A stretch of 64,000 nt of DNA from Tolypeutes matacus. Taxonomy: Eukaryota > Chordata > Mammalia > Cingulata > Chlamyphoridae. The notes beneath the pieces were generated by a model that worked only from the letters and a program-made list of their open reading frames with translations, ran no database searches and was not told the DNA's origin. Position 1 is the first letter of the stretch; every line of letters starts with the position of its first letter. The position numbers and the translations under genes are program-made. The stretch lies in NCBI GenBank assembly GCA_026826555.1, contig JAKSZT010053881.1:6443759-6507758 (forward strand), in the 5' to 3' direction. This document shows positions 33,982 to 45,100 of this stretch, in pieces.

Positions 33982-33994
33982 TACTTTCAGTTTT
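33982..33994 (+). promoter_or_regulatory. ISRE-like element upstream of the GBP gene
   Basis: TACTTTCAGTTTT differs by one base from the canonical interferon-stimulated response element core (ACTTTCAGTTTC). It closely resembles the ISRE of human GBP1 and is retained in the mirror copy at 7269-7282. It lies about 170 bp upstream of the inferred exon 1 donor. In this family the element binds ISGF3 and IRF factors. Occupancy here is inference. Confidence 0.7.
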
Positions 33995-34052
33995 GCTTCT
34001 CATCGTCCTGTCCCTCAAGGGGAAAACTGTAATACCCGGCTTGCTTTTGGGC

Positions 34053-34061
34053 TTCTGAGAA
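34053..34061 (+). promoter_or_regulatory. GAS-like STAT site
   Basis: TTCTGAGAA is a perfect TTCNNNGAA palindrome, 59 bp downstream of the ISRE-like site and about 100 bp upstream of the exon 1 donor. The pair fits the type I/type II interferon control known for GBP genes. The left-arm counterpart has one substitution. Confidence 0.6.
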
Positions 34062-34109
34062 GACACCTCGGTGTCTCGAGGTGCCCCACGCAGAAGAGCG
34101 CAAAGAGTG

Positions 34110-34164
34110 AGCAAGAGCAGCTGAGGGATTGTCTTCCCGCCCCTGGTCTCAGCGCCCGGACCAG
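34110..34164 (+). other. GBP6: Inferred non-coding exon 1 of the GBP gene
   Basis: GBP genes begin with a short untranslated exon. Here a GC-rich segment downstream of the ISRE/GAS pair ends at CCGGACCAG followed by a good donor (GTAAATTC, 34165), giving a first intron of 1744 bp to the exon 2 acceptor at 35908. The 5' end is a guess, as there is no TATA box. The mirror copy has lost this donor. Confidence 0.5.
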
Positions 34165-34206
34165 GTAAATTCTTTTCTAAACTCTGTCTTCCATGAAAAT
34201 TTCCCT

Positions 34207-34229
34207 TAACTGACTGACTGACTGACTGA
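34207..34229 (+). repeat. (TGAC)n microsatellite
   Basis: Five to six copies of the tetranucleotide in GBP intron 1. It is not expanded in the left arm, which has a short TTAGTTAAG at the same place. Confidence 0.85.
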
Positions 34230-34239
34230 CGCAATTCTG

Positions 34240-34640
34240 AAGTGCAGACTCCGCCGCACTGGCAGTAGCGCGAGCGCAGCCAGAGCAAGGCGCAGGTGGC
34301 GCGCTGGTGTCTGCCCCGCAGGCGCTTGGCTTTGGTGACCAACGTCTCGGTTAGGACCGGGGGCGGCTGCGAGGCAACAGCGCCCGCACGGCAGCCCCAG
34401 GATGCGCTGCTCCTCCGGGGGCACTCACCCAGGTCTATAAACAGGATAGCAGAGGAGTGCATCTACCCTTATCTTCAGAAAGGGTGGCCGAAGCCCTTTC
34501 TCAGACTGTGGGACCAAATTGCAGCCCCTTGGTAGGGTGTTGGGAGATCTGTCTATGCCCATGGATTTTTTTTCCGGCTCATAATGGTGATTTGCCTGAA
34601 GGGGAAGAATTAAAAGAACTAGAGCAGAAATGTGATTAAC
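34240..34640. other. GC-rich segment of GBP intron 1, unknown origin
   Basis: CpG-containing sequence shared with 6690-7040 in the left arm. Several overlapping frames are open on both strands, as expected by chance in GC-rich DNA. I recognise no protein in any frame. It may be promoter-associated CpG sequence or an old retrocopy piece. Confidence 0.4.
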
Positions 34641-34649
34641 AGTGAGTGT

Positions 34650-34740
34650 GAAAAAGGGGGGAGGGAGGAAGGAAGGGAGGGGGAGAGGAAGGAAGGGGGA
34701 GGGAGGGAGTGAGGGAGCGAAAGAGGGAGAAAGAAGGTTT
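34650..34740 (+). repeat. GA/GGAA-rich low-complexity run
   Basis: About 90 bp of almost pure purine (GGGA, GGAA units) in GBP intron 1. The left arm lacks the expansion. Confidence 0.85.
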
Positions 34741-35357
34741 GGGGACAGATTGGAGCCTGGCTGCCTGGGTACAAATACCGGATCACTTCTTTACTAGTTC
34801 TTTGACCACTGGCAAAATACTTAATGTATAGTCCCTCAGTTTCTTATTTTGAACAAAATAGAGTATTTATAGTAACTACCTATAGGGTCATTACAAATAC
34901 TAAATGAAATAATATTTGTAAAACACTTAAAATCATATTTCTATGCCTGTATTACTTACTTTTTGACAATATCTAATCAGTAACCCACATTGAAATCTAG
35001 GAGTCATCCTTGGACATGACACAGATTTGAGTTCAAATCTTGCTTCTAACTACGAAACCTTTAATCATGCAGCCTACCTAGGCTGCCTTTACTTCTACTA
35101 AGAAAGGATAAAATTCTTTAATTATTAGTATTCTTGTCAGGTCAATAAGATAATGTCCATAAAGTATCTGAGTCAGGCCCAGGCCATTCAGGGGAATTTA
35201 CTACTTAGAATATTATTTAAGAGAAATGAGTCAATAGAATATGTAGTATTCTGTGTGTCATCATCCGTATGACCAGGCATTGTGGGCACAGTGGACTAAG
35301 AGCTTATTACCTTCCAATATTTTCTCTTAGAACTGCACAAAAAGAAGTTGATATACA

Positions 35358-35800
35358 CAAGTGTAGTGGGCTGAACAGTGGCTTCTAAAAATGGATGCCC
35401 TACTCCTAACTGCTGGTAACAATAAATGTGACCTTAGGTAAAAGGGTCTTTTTAAAAGGGTCTTTTCAGATGTAACTAGTTAAGGATTTCCAGGGTAGGT
35501 CCTATATACAATGCCAAAGTCCTGCTGAGAGAAAGTGAGGGGGATTTGAGGAAGTCAGAAGAGGAGAAGACACACAGAAGAGGAGAGGGCCATGTGATTG
35601 GAGTTATGCGGGCTCACACCAGGGAACCTGTGGAGCCACCCAAAGCTGGAAGAGACAGGGAAGGATTCTCTCCCAGCGCTTCTGGAGGGAGTGTGATTTC
35701 AGATTTATATTCTCCAGAATGTGAGAGAAGTTGCTTTTGTTTTAAGCCAGGCGGCTCAGTTTGTGGTAATTCGTTGCAGTAGCTTTGAGAAGCGAATACA
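35358..35800 (+). mobile_element. MaLR (MLT1-like) LTR, right-arm copy
   Basis: GTAGTGGGCTGAACAGTGG...GGTAATTCGTTGCAGTAGC, sense orientation, in intron 1 just upstream of exon 2. It is the same insertion as 5300-5990. Frames inside it (35546-35782 and 35721-35936) are not genes. Confidence 0.75.
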
Positions 35801-35914
35801 AGCAGGACGCCTGAAGCAGTATGCTCGTATGCACACGCTTTGGATACCCACAGCTAGAGGTGGCCGAGGGATCTCCTATTGCACTGACAGGCTCTTCTGG
35901 GTTTGCAGGTCACC

Positions 35915-36104
35915 ATGGCATCTGTACTCACCATGAAGTCCCCCATTTGTCTGGTGGAAAACAAGAATGAACATCTGTCGGTGAACAAGCAAGCTGTTCA
36001 GATTCTTGAGCACATTTCCCAGCCTGTGGTGGTGGTGGCCATTGTAGGGCTGTATCGCACTGGGAAGTCCTACTTAATGAACCGTCTAGCAGGAAGGAAC
36101 CATG
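35915..36104 (+). CDS. GBP6: GBP exon 2 (start codon, P-loop)
   Basis: Exon from the acceptor TTTGCAG (ends 35908), with the ATG at 35915 in a strong ACCATGG context. It encodes residues 1-63 and the first base of Gly64, including GLYRTGKS (45-52), whose Lys51/Ser52 bind GTP phosphates and Mg. Arg48 corresponds to the arginine finger of GBP1. Donor GTGAGC. Confidence 0.93.
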
Positions 36105-39100
36105 GTGAGCTTTGTCCTGGAACAGGGGCCCCTTGCTTCATTCCAGCTGTATCTCAGCTTCTTAAGCCTCCACTAGCATCACTGGTAGGAGAACCAAATC
36201 TCTCATGATAAACAAAACTTCTGATTCTAATTCTAACCACCAAATTATCTCTCTTAATGTTATCTCCTCCCATACTCTTTGTTTTAATCCTGTTAAAGAA
36301 AATCTCTCTGAATAGTGCTCAGAATCCCACACTGTCATTACCAGTGCAAGCCCTGACCCATGCTCATATCTGACCCATATCTCTTATTTTCCCATTCACT
36401 ACAAGCATGCATGGTGAACTTTCACCTTAAAAATCCTTTCTGGACTCCATATTATGTTGTGGGTAACACTCACATTTTTACCATTTTTAAATGAAAGATG
36501 TATTTTCCTCAATGTCCTTTTTCCATTTCTTCTCTTCCCATGTCTTTCATCAATCCACTCTTCAGTGGCCTTGAAACACAACCTCTTTCAACTTCTTCTG
36601 GTTTGGTTACCAATGACCTCTGTTTCCTCCAGTTTGGTCGATGCATACTTTACTTTCCCCTGCTTCTTGAAATACGTGACACACATAATAGGACATCCTT
36701 GATGAATTAGAGAAAACATCATCTTGTTTCCTGGGGCACTTACAATCGCACTGGTCTGATTTTGTAGCCCTGAGCTGCCTGGGCTGTCTGTGTCACTGTG
36801 TGTTGCTTTCTCCTCTCCCCTGCAGGCTTCCCACTGGGCTCCACGGTGCAGTCTGAAACCAAGGGCATCTGGATGTGGTGTGTACCCCACCCCTCCAAGC
36901 CGGACCACACCCTGGTCCTTCTGGACACTGAGGGTCTGGGGGATGTGGAAAAGGTGAGTCAGAGGCACGTTACAACACCTTGTACTCTGGATTTTCTCCT
37001 TATATCTTCTTGATCTTTATAACTGATACAATCTATTCCTAAACTCTTGATATGCAGCTATAATAAATGAGGCAAATGTGGTCTCTTTGACCATTACTTA
37101 CTAGGTAAGATCAAATATTATTGTATCTTCGGTATAATCTTTTACTAATTGCCTCAGGAGTGAATGATTAGATTCTACCCAATATATACTTATTAAACAG
37201 CTGAGTTCCAGACCTCAGCTCTTAGTACTATAGTTATTAGTGAACACAGTAAAGGCTCTGCCCTCAAAGAGCTTTCTTGCAGTTGAGAAAACCACACATA
37301 TGCAGTCAGACTTAATAGAGTGTAATTGGGAAAGAAGCAGCTTGGGTAGAAGGAGAAGTTGCCTTCAATGTAAAAATGTTGGGCTCTGGCACTTCCAGGG
37401 GGACGCTCTGTGGCCTGAATGGCCCGAATGGCCCCTATGAGCGATCCTGAGTTGAGACAAGAGTTCCAGGCTTCTATGATCTTGGCACTGGTCAATCATT
37501 GTAAGGCTCCCCTCTAAGCCTTTCACGCTAAGGAGGCTGACAGCTGAGGGCCACCTCTCACCAGCACTCCAACAGCTAGGAAATCAGTCCTCCAGGCCTG
37601 AAGGGGTGGGGTAGGGGGTAAGGCGGCATATCACAGCTGCCAAATACCTTTACATCTTAGAGTAACTTGGCAGGAAGGAGAAAGGCAGCAGACCCCACCC
37701 AGGGGATGGAGAAAGGCTTCACATCTGCTCTCTAAGTTACCGGAAGACTTCTGCATTTAGGGCTTGGAGCTGAGGGCGTTGGGCCTTCATTCTCTAGGGT
37801 GTGGCTCATCAGCTGCACACACAGAACGTTCAGGAAGGCTTTGCTCTAATTCTGACTGCACTGGCATCATAAGGCATGTGCTTAATCTACAGAATCATTT
37901 TAGTATGGATTTCTGGTATCTCATTTTACCCTAAATGCATGAAATGAATGATTTCTCTTTCTGTCTTTGTCTTAGTTAGGAATTATTTGGAAATCATATC
38001 TAAAATGCTCTATGATTCTACTCAAAGAGAAATTAGAAGTTCTTTTACATTCAAAACCATATATCTAACAAAGGCTATGGCCTTGTCTAAATAGTTAATT
38101 GTTTGTCACAAGCCTAACTTCTTATCCTAATTTCTTTAGAATTAGGATTTGGGGCTTTTTTCCCCCACACTCCCATATAGTGTCTCCTATTGTCCTTTCA
38201 TTGTTCAAAGGATCAGTGCCAAATTTATACTCTCTGTTTAGCAGAAATGATTTCTGATTAATGTTATACTTTAAGCAACGCTATAATTTATACAAACAAA
38301 TATACCTGGCTTGTAGGCCCTTCAGCAGCCTTCACCAAAGCTCACTAACTAGCCTTCCTTCTGCACCTACCCTCTGCTGCAGGCAAACCCTATAACTCTG
38401 GACTTATTGCCAAGTACCCCTACATGACAGCATATCTGATTCTGCTTTTGCAGGACTTTCTCCCTGCAGGATCCCTTCATTTTTTTCCAGTGCATATTCT
38501 GGAAATGATTTAACACCCAGTTCCAGGGTTCCCGGAAACTACATATAATAACCTCTATCTCCAACTTTAATAGCTTCTGTTTCTCATTTATAGATTCATC
38601 ATTTTTACTTAATAATACAGCTACGTATTCCCTTGTTTATCAACATTACTAAAATGTAAACCACTTATAGAAATTGTCATCTATGTTGTCTTGATTTTTT
38701 TTACCCTTGTTTTCCACTGCTTTGAAACAGTAATCTCCAGAATAACAACTGTCATTATTTCTTGGGATCCCTGACCCTAAGAGCACTGAGAAATATCAAG
38801 AAGCTGATTATAAATAATTTATTGAATGTGATTTGGTAAAATTTAATCCCCAGTTATTTTTTGTAACTTATGACCAATAAATATGTGTTAAATGAATAAG
38901 TAAAAAGACCTATCAGTGAACACCTAACTGAACCTCAAATATGTAATCTTCATTTATCTCATTGGAAAAAAGAAAACACGGTGGGTATTAGAATCCGCTT
39001 ACAGATAAGGAAAGAGATCACAAGAAATGCCATTGTCATGGTCAAAGCTGAGATTAACATCATGTCACTCTTCGTAGCCTATGTCTTTGCCCATCTGGTA

Positions 39101-42100
39101 TGTTAGCTGAAATATCTGTCTGATGGAATAAATGTCTGGATGGGTTTCTAACGAGTGGCCTCCTGAGCCCCCTGCTCTGATGTGCTCTCCAGGGCGACCC
39201 TAAGAACGATTCGTGGATCTTTGCGCTGGCCGTGCTTCTGAGCAGCTCCTTCGTCTACAACAGCATGAGCACCATCAACCACCAGGCCCTGGAGCAGCTG
39301 CAGTATCCTTCCAGGACCCAACCCCAAGGTCACTGGGTTAACGGGAATGAAGGCTGGGTCAGATTCTACTTCTCGGTCCTGTAGTTACCTTTGGTGAGCG
39401 GAGGTGGCACAAGGCAAAAGACAGAGTTTATACTGATTATTTCTAAGGGAAATGTGTATATTGTGGGGTAGGGGGTTTATTTTCCTTAGCCAAATCCTAG
39501 CTACGTGACAGAGCTCACAGAGCTGATCAAGACAAAGTCCTCAACAACACCTGAAGAAGTTGACGATTCCACAGACTTTGTTAGTTTCTTCCCAGATTTT
39601 ATCTGGACTGTACGGGATTTCACCCTGGAGCTAAAGTTGAAGGGTCACCCCATCACAGAAGATGAGTACCTGGAGAATGCCTTGAAGCTGATTTCAGGTC
39701 AGATCCTGTTCTAGCAATGGATTTCCAGGAGGGGGTGGGATCTACTGAACACTGCCAGTCACCTCTGGGATTTCATTTGCATTTGTATTTTATGTTAAGT
39801 TGAGTTCAACAGGAGTAGTGACTGGGAGGTGTCTAGGGACTGGAGTTGAAGCTCACCCAAGAGGAGAAGAGCCTCATGTACAATATTATTCAAAACCAAT
39901 TTGTGCTTCACTTGATTTGTACTTAGAACCCAATTACAGTGGGTGCTACAACTTTCTAAAGACCAGATACTTGTGTTTATTTTGGCTCCAACATTTCTGT
40001 TTGAGGACAGCAATTAAAGAGATAGTTGATACATGTAAAATCATAATGAAAAAAGCATTATCTAATTAAAAAATATATACAACGCAATTAGATCTCATTG
40101 TTCTCAAGGCCACATATAACTTTCTAGTGCCTGGATAGTTTATCTAAAGTCACAAAAATGATTTTATGCACTAAAAAATCCTGAAGAAACAAGGCTTTTC
40201 AATCTATACCTTTTGACATTTCTGATAATCAGACTATTCATTTTTCTTTCTACATCATAGCTTCCTCTTCATTCCAGCATGTTCATATCTGCAATATTTT
40301 CAAGACAACAAATCATTTTAATGGGTTACAATTATGTGGATTGATTATCTGATGAAATATTGACATAAAGATCGTTTGCATTTAGTCATTCTTTTTTTCA
40401 TTTTTTCATCCCTGTTTTCTCAAACATTTATTGGGAAACTGGCGAAGCATAACAACAATTCTGTCAATTCAAAATAGTCCTTGACCTCAAAGAGTCAAAT
40501 TATATTTTTGTTATATTTAGTTCTCAGAGGACTTTGCTAAAAATTGTTAACACTTTACAAGTTGTTTTTCGCATCAGGCAAAATAGTTTCCTTAATTGAC
40601 CAGAGTGCCCGGCATCTTCTTTCTATTATCATCCCATTATCTTTGCTTGTGGCTTTTCTCTTGATTTGGTCTCACACTCTGTTACTGCATAGATTGAAGT
40701 AAACCAGAAATTTATATTTGACCTCTCTTTCATTCTGCATTTATTCCATGAGCATCTCACGAGCAGCTACTCTATACCTGACACCATGTTCACTTCTGGG
40801 GGTAATAATTATAGATATTTTATTTTCTTTGAAGAGATGCCACTTCAGATATCTCTCCACGGTCATGTCATTGGTATAAGTTTGACTTGTAGAGAGGTAT
40901 TGAGTGTCAATGCTAAAGGAGTTCTATAAGCATATAAGCAAAGATTAAAAAATCCCTGGCCATAAGAACCTTTAGCTCCCTTACCCTCAGCTGTGCCCAT
41001 TGTAATCCCTATTTTTCCCTCCCTCAGGCAAGAATCCCCAAATCCTAATATCCAATATGCCCAGGGAGTGCATCAGGCATTTCTTTCCAAAACGGAAGTG
41101 CTTTGTCTTTGACCGGCCAACAAATGACAAAGAGCTCCTAGCCCATATTGATGATGTGTCAGAAGACCAACTGGATCCTAAATTCCAGGAGCAGACCAAC
41201 CTTTTCTGTTCTTATATCTTCACCCATGCAAGGGCCAAGACCCTCAGAGAGGGAATCATGGTCAATGGGACTCGTGAGTCTCCTTTTTGCATTTCTGTCC
41301 AGCTTAATATGTGTTGAATATATTATATAATATGCTTCTCCGTAGTTTTGTTTGATTCTGTATAAACATATGGGTATGTAAAGTATGGGTATGAAGAAAT
41401 GTGGATATCTTAGCATGTTATCTCCTTTGGGGGAATTTACACAGCGCTCTTCAAAATTGTAGTTATTTTAACTGATATCTGGGCTTCCATGTATTAAATA
41501 GAAAAAGAAAAAACAATGTGGATAAAATCACTAAAAGGGTATAAAAACAGAATCCTGTCTTCCCAGGGCTATACCATATGATACATGTTCCTTGCAAGGA
41601 AAATACAAAAGGTATTTTGGGAATTTAAAGCAGTCTAGCAATAAATATTAGCCCATAAGTCCTTGGAAATTCATTGGCTCTTAAAATTAAGAATAAATAC
41701 AATCTTTTGTTCTCTACCTCATCTGTCTACTTGTGTAATCTATTGCCATTTTAACTTTTAATGGGAAATTATTTTTCAGATTTGTCTAATTATGTCAGAT
41801 GAAGGTGCATATTTAATTTTTTAAATATGTCATTTGTAGAACCATAAAATGAGCATTCCATAGGAAAGTGAAGGGGATGATAGTAAAGAGAAGTCAGGTT
41901 TGATGAGTGTGTGCATCTGTGTGTGACATTGTGTGCGTGTGGATGTGCATGCATATGTGTTGTATGTATGATTTTAGAAATATAGTCTCAGATTCTTGGA
42001 TCCCATTGAAAGAGATCTTTATATTTATCTACTAAATTTCATACATGATTCAGGGCTGGGCACTCTGGTAGTGACCTACGTGGATACCATCAACAGTGGA

Positions 42101-45100
42101 GCGGTGCCTTGTTTGGAGAACGCGGTGACAACGTTGGCCCAGCGTGAGAACTCGGCGGCCGTGCAGAAGGCAGCCGACCACTACAGCCAGCAGATGGCCC
42201 AGCGAGTGAAGCTCCCCACAGACACGCTCCAGGAGTTCCTGGATGTCCATGAGGCCTGTGAGAGGGAAGCCATTGCCGTCTTCATGGAGCACTCCTTCAA
42301 GGATGACAAGCAGGAGTTCCAGAAAAAGCTCATGGTATTTTGTCTTATTATGTAATCTTCATGACATTTATCCTAAAGGATAAATCCTAAAGGATAAAGC
42401 CTAGACCTGCCTTATTGACTTTATGAGTCATCTCTCACTCAAGAATAAAGTAGTCTCAATTCTGCTAATAATTTTCTTTATTTCCCTATTTTTTTCCCTT
42501 CAAAGATTGGGCAATTTCTCTAGAAATTTATATGATCAATGAAGCAAAATAAGTAGAGACCTCCTCTTTTTTTTTTTTTTTTTTTTTAAGATTTATTTAT
42601 TTACTTATCCCCCCTTTGCTGTGTCCATTTGCTTTACATTTTTCTGTGTCTGTTTGTCTCCGTTTTGTTGGGTCATCTTGCTGTGCCAGCTCACTGCGCC
42701 GCACGGGTCATCAGCTCACCACACCATACAGGCCGACTTGCCTTCACCAGGAGGCCCCGGGTTCAACTCCCATATGGGCCCATATGGTAAACGGGAGCCC
42801 AACCAATTGAGCCACAGCTGCTTCCCAAGACCTCCTCTTTAAGTGAACACTTTCATGGATTCAAAGCCTACATAGAACACCCAAAAGGGAACCCCGAGCT
42901 CATTGCTTCTTTTGTGCACACTCTGCGAATTTTAGGAACCAAAGTTTTTCTTCCCAAATGCACATTCTAGGCCATCCTTTAACTTCCATTGCTCCTGTTT
43001 GATCATCGTGACATTGAAGTTAGAATCACCTAATGCTGCAGCAGCAAGAACCACAGAGATTATGTGATGCAACCCTGTCCATGCCACAGAAGAGGAACCT
43101 GAGGCCCAGGGGTGTTAAGAGGGTTTTCAGGGAAGCGGCTGTGGCTCAATCAGTAGGGCTCCCGTTTACCATATGGGAGGCCCTGGGTTCGGTTCGGTGA
43201 AGGCAAGCCCACCCGCACGGCATGGTTAGCTGACCCAGCGAGCACAAGCAGCAAGGGGGAGATAAATGAATGGATAAATAAAATCTTTAAAAAAAAAAAA
43301 AAAAAAAGAGGGTTTTCAGGCTGGGGATAAATGAAGTCTCCTGATTCAGATTCATTGTGTCTCATGCCCCACTAGAATGTTTTTCTTGGGAAGACCACAG
43401 TTCAACCCACCCGTTCACTAGTTTCTTTGAAATTTGATTTCCCCAGTACCTTTCTTCTGGTGACTTTCCTTTCCTTTTCCCTTGCAGGAAGTCATAAAGA
43501 ATAAAAAGGAGGATTTCTTGCTGCAAAATGAACAGGCATCTCTTACATACTGCCAGGCTAGACTGAATCAGCTTTCAAAGGCCCTGGTGGAAAGCATTGC
43601 AGCAGGGGTTTTCTGTGTTCCTGGAGGGCACAAGCGCTACATAGAAGCAAAGAGAAGGATTGAACAGGAGTATTGGCAAGTGCCCAGGAAAGGAGTGAAG
43701 GTGAGGAACAAGGGGAGCATTGGGACACCGACAGTGAAGTCAGGGGGTCTCTGGAAAATCTGAGAGCACAGTCCTTCTTGTGAGGTATAAGAGATCTTGA
43801 TACATTTAGCTTTTAATGTCCAGTATTTAATATTTATTCCTGATGAGAGTAGAGATATTCATTACCTATAAGAGAGTGTGTAAATCAGAAATCCAGAGAC
43901 CAAAGTTACTCATTTCTTCATCAAACAAAGTAACAAGCATTGTGCATAATCCTGAAGATTTACAAGTTAAAGGGAGAGTCTTTAAACTCCTGATCAAAAG
44001 TCAAAGTCAAGTAAATAGGTAATCACATTTACAGTTAAAATGCTCAGAGTCCAATGATCAAGGGGGCACAGGTGATGGTAGGAATCTACCAATAGTAATA
44101 CAACTAAGTATATTGAAGACGTATTGCCTATGCTGCTGACATAGGGTTCAGCTCTTTTCCCTAGACATTTTAACTTAATCCTCCACAGCTGATTATGAAA
44201 AATTTATCCTTATTGTTCACATTTTACAGGTGTGATCTGGCACACTTAGGAAGGTTAAAAACTGATCAAAATTTACACATCTAGCAAGTGGCAGAGGAGG
44301 TAAGCAGCACAGTTCAGAGGCAGTATGTCACACTAGAAAGGCACCTAAGGAGAGAGCAGTGTAAATTTTGAAGCATTTGTACATTTTGTTCAGATTGAGA
44401 TGTTATCTGAAGTTAAAAGTCCCATGTACACATCCAAATATATAAAAGCACCAAAGGTTGAGTGTTTATAGAACTGCACATAATTACTGTCTGGACATTA
44501 GAACTAGAGAAGGAAGTGGGAGGTACTACTGGGATAGGGTTTGGAGAGATTTAGGAGAAGGAAATACTGGGGTCTCTGGTCACACTAAGGAGCTTGTAGG
44601 AAGTTCCTGGAAGATAGTAAACAGAAAGCAAAAAACTACATGTACAGACTTGATTGTGCAGAATTAATCTGCATGGTGAAATTCTATGTTCTTTCCTCTT
44701 GTTGGTTTCTCAGGCAAAAGAGGTTCTCCAGAGCTTCCTGCAGGCACAGGTGGCAATAGAGAAATCCATCCTGCAGGCTGATAAAGCCCTCACCCATGGA
44801 GAGAAGGCCATAGCAGGTACAGGCACAACTCCCAGGGAGATGCAGAGGTTACTGCAGTGTCCCCTGGCAGGTCTAACAGGAAGACACTCCCAAACAGTGA
44901 GATTTTCTCCTGAATACACACTGAGCACACACTCTGCTCAATCTGAAAACTATAGGGGAGGTGTGGTTGTGCATCCAGCGAGATACAGACTTTCCCACCA
45001 CATTTGAACTCTGCTTTTGGTGGTCTGAACACTGGGTGAATTCTGAGATTTCCCTCTCTACCTTTGAATTTGGTTTGGTCTCTGATATGAAGAGGTTTGA

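Noticed and set aside
44710..45032. - strand frames of 72 and 80 codons
   Set aside because: Antisense of GBP exon 9 and intron 9, with mirror equivalents at 3854-4194, which explains why the same peptides appear twice.
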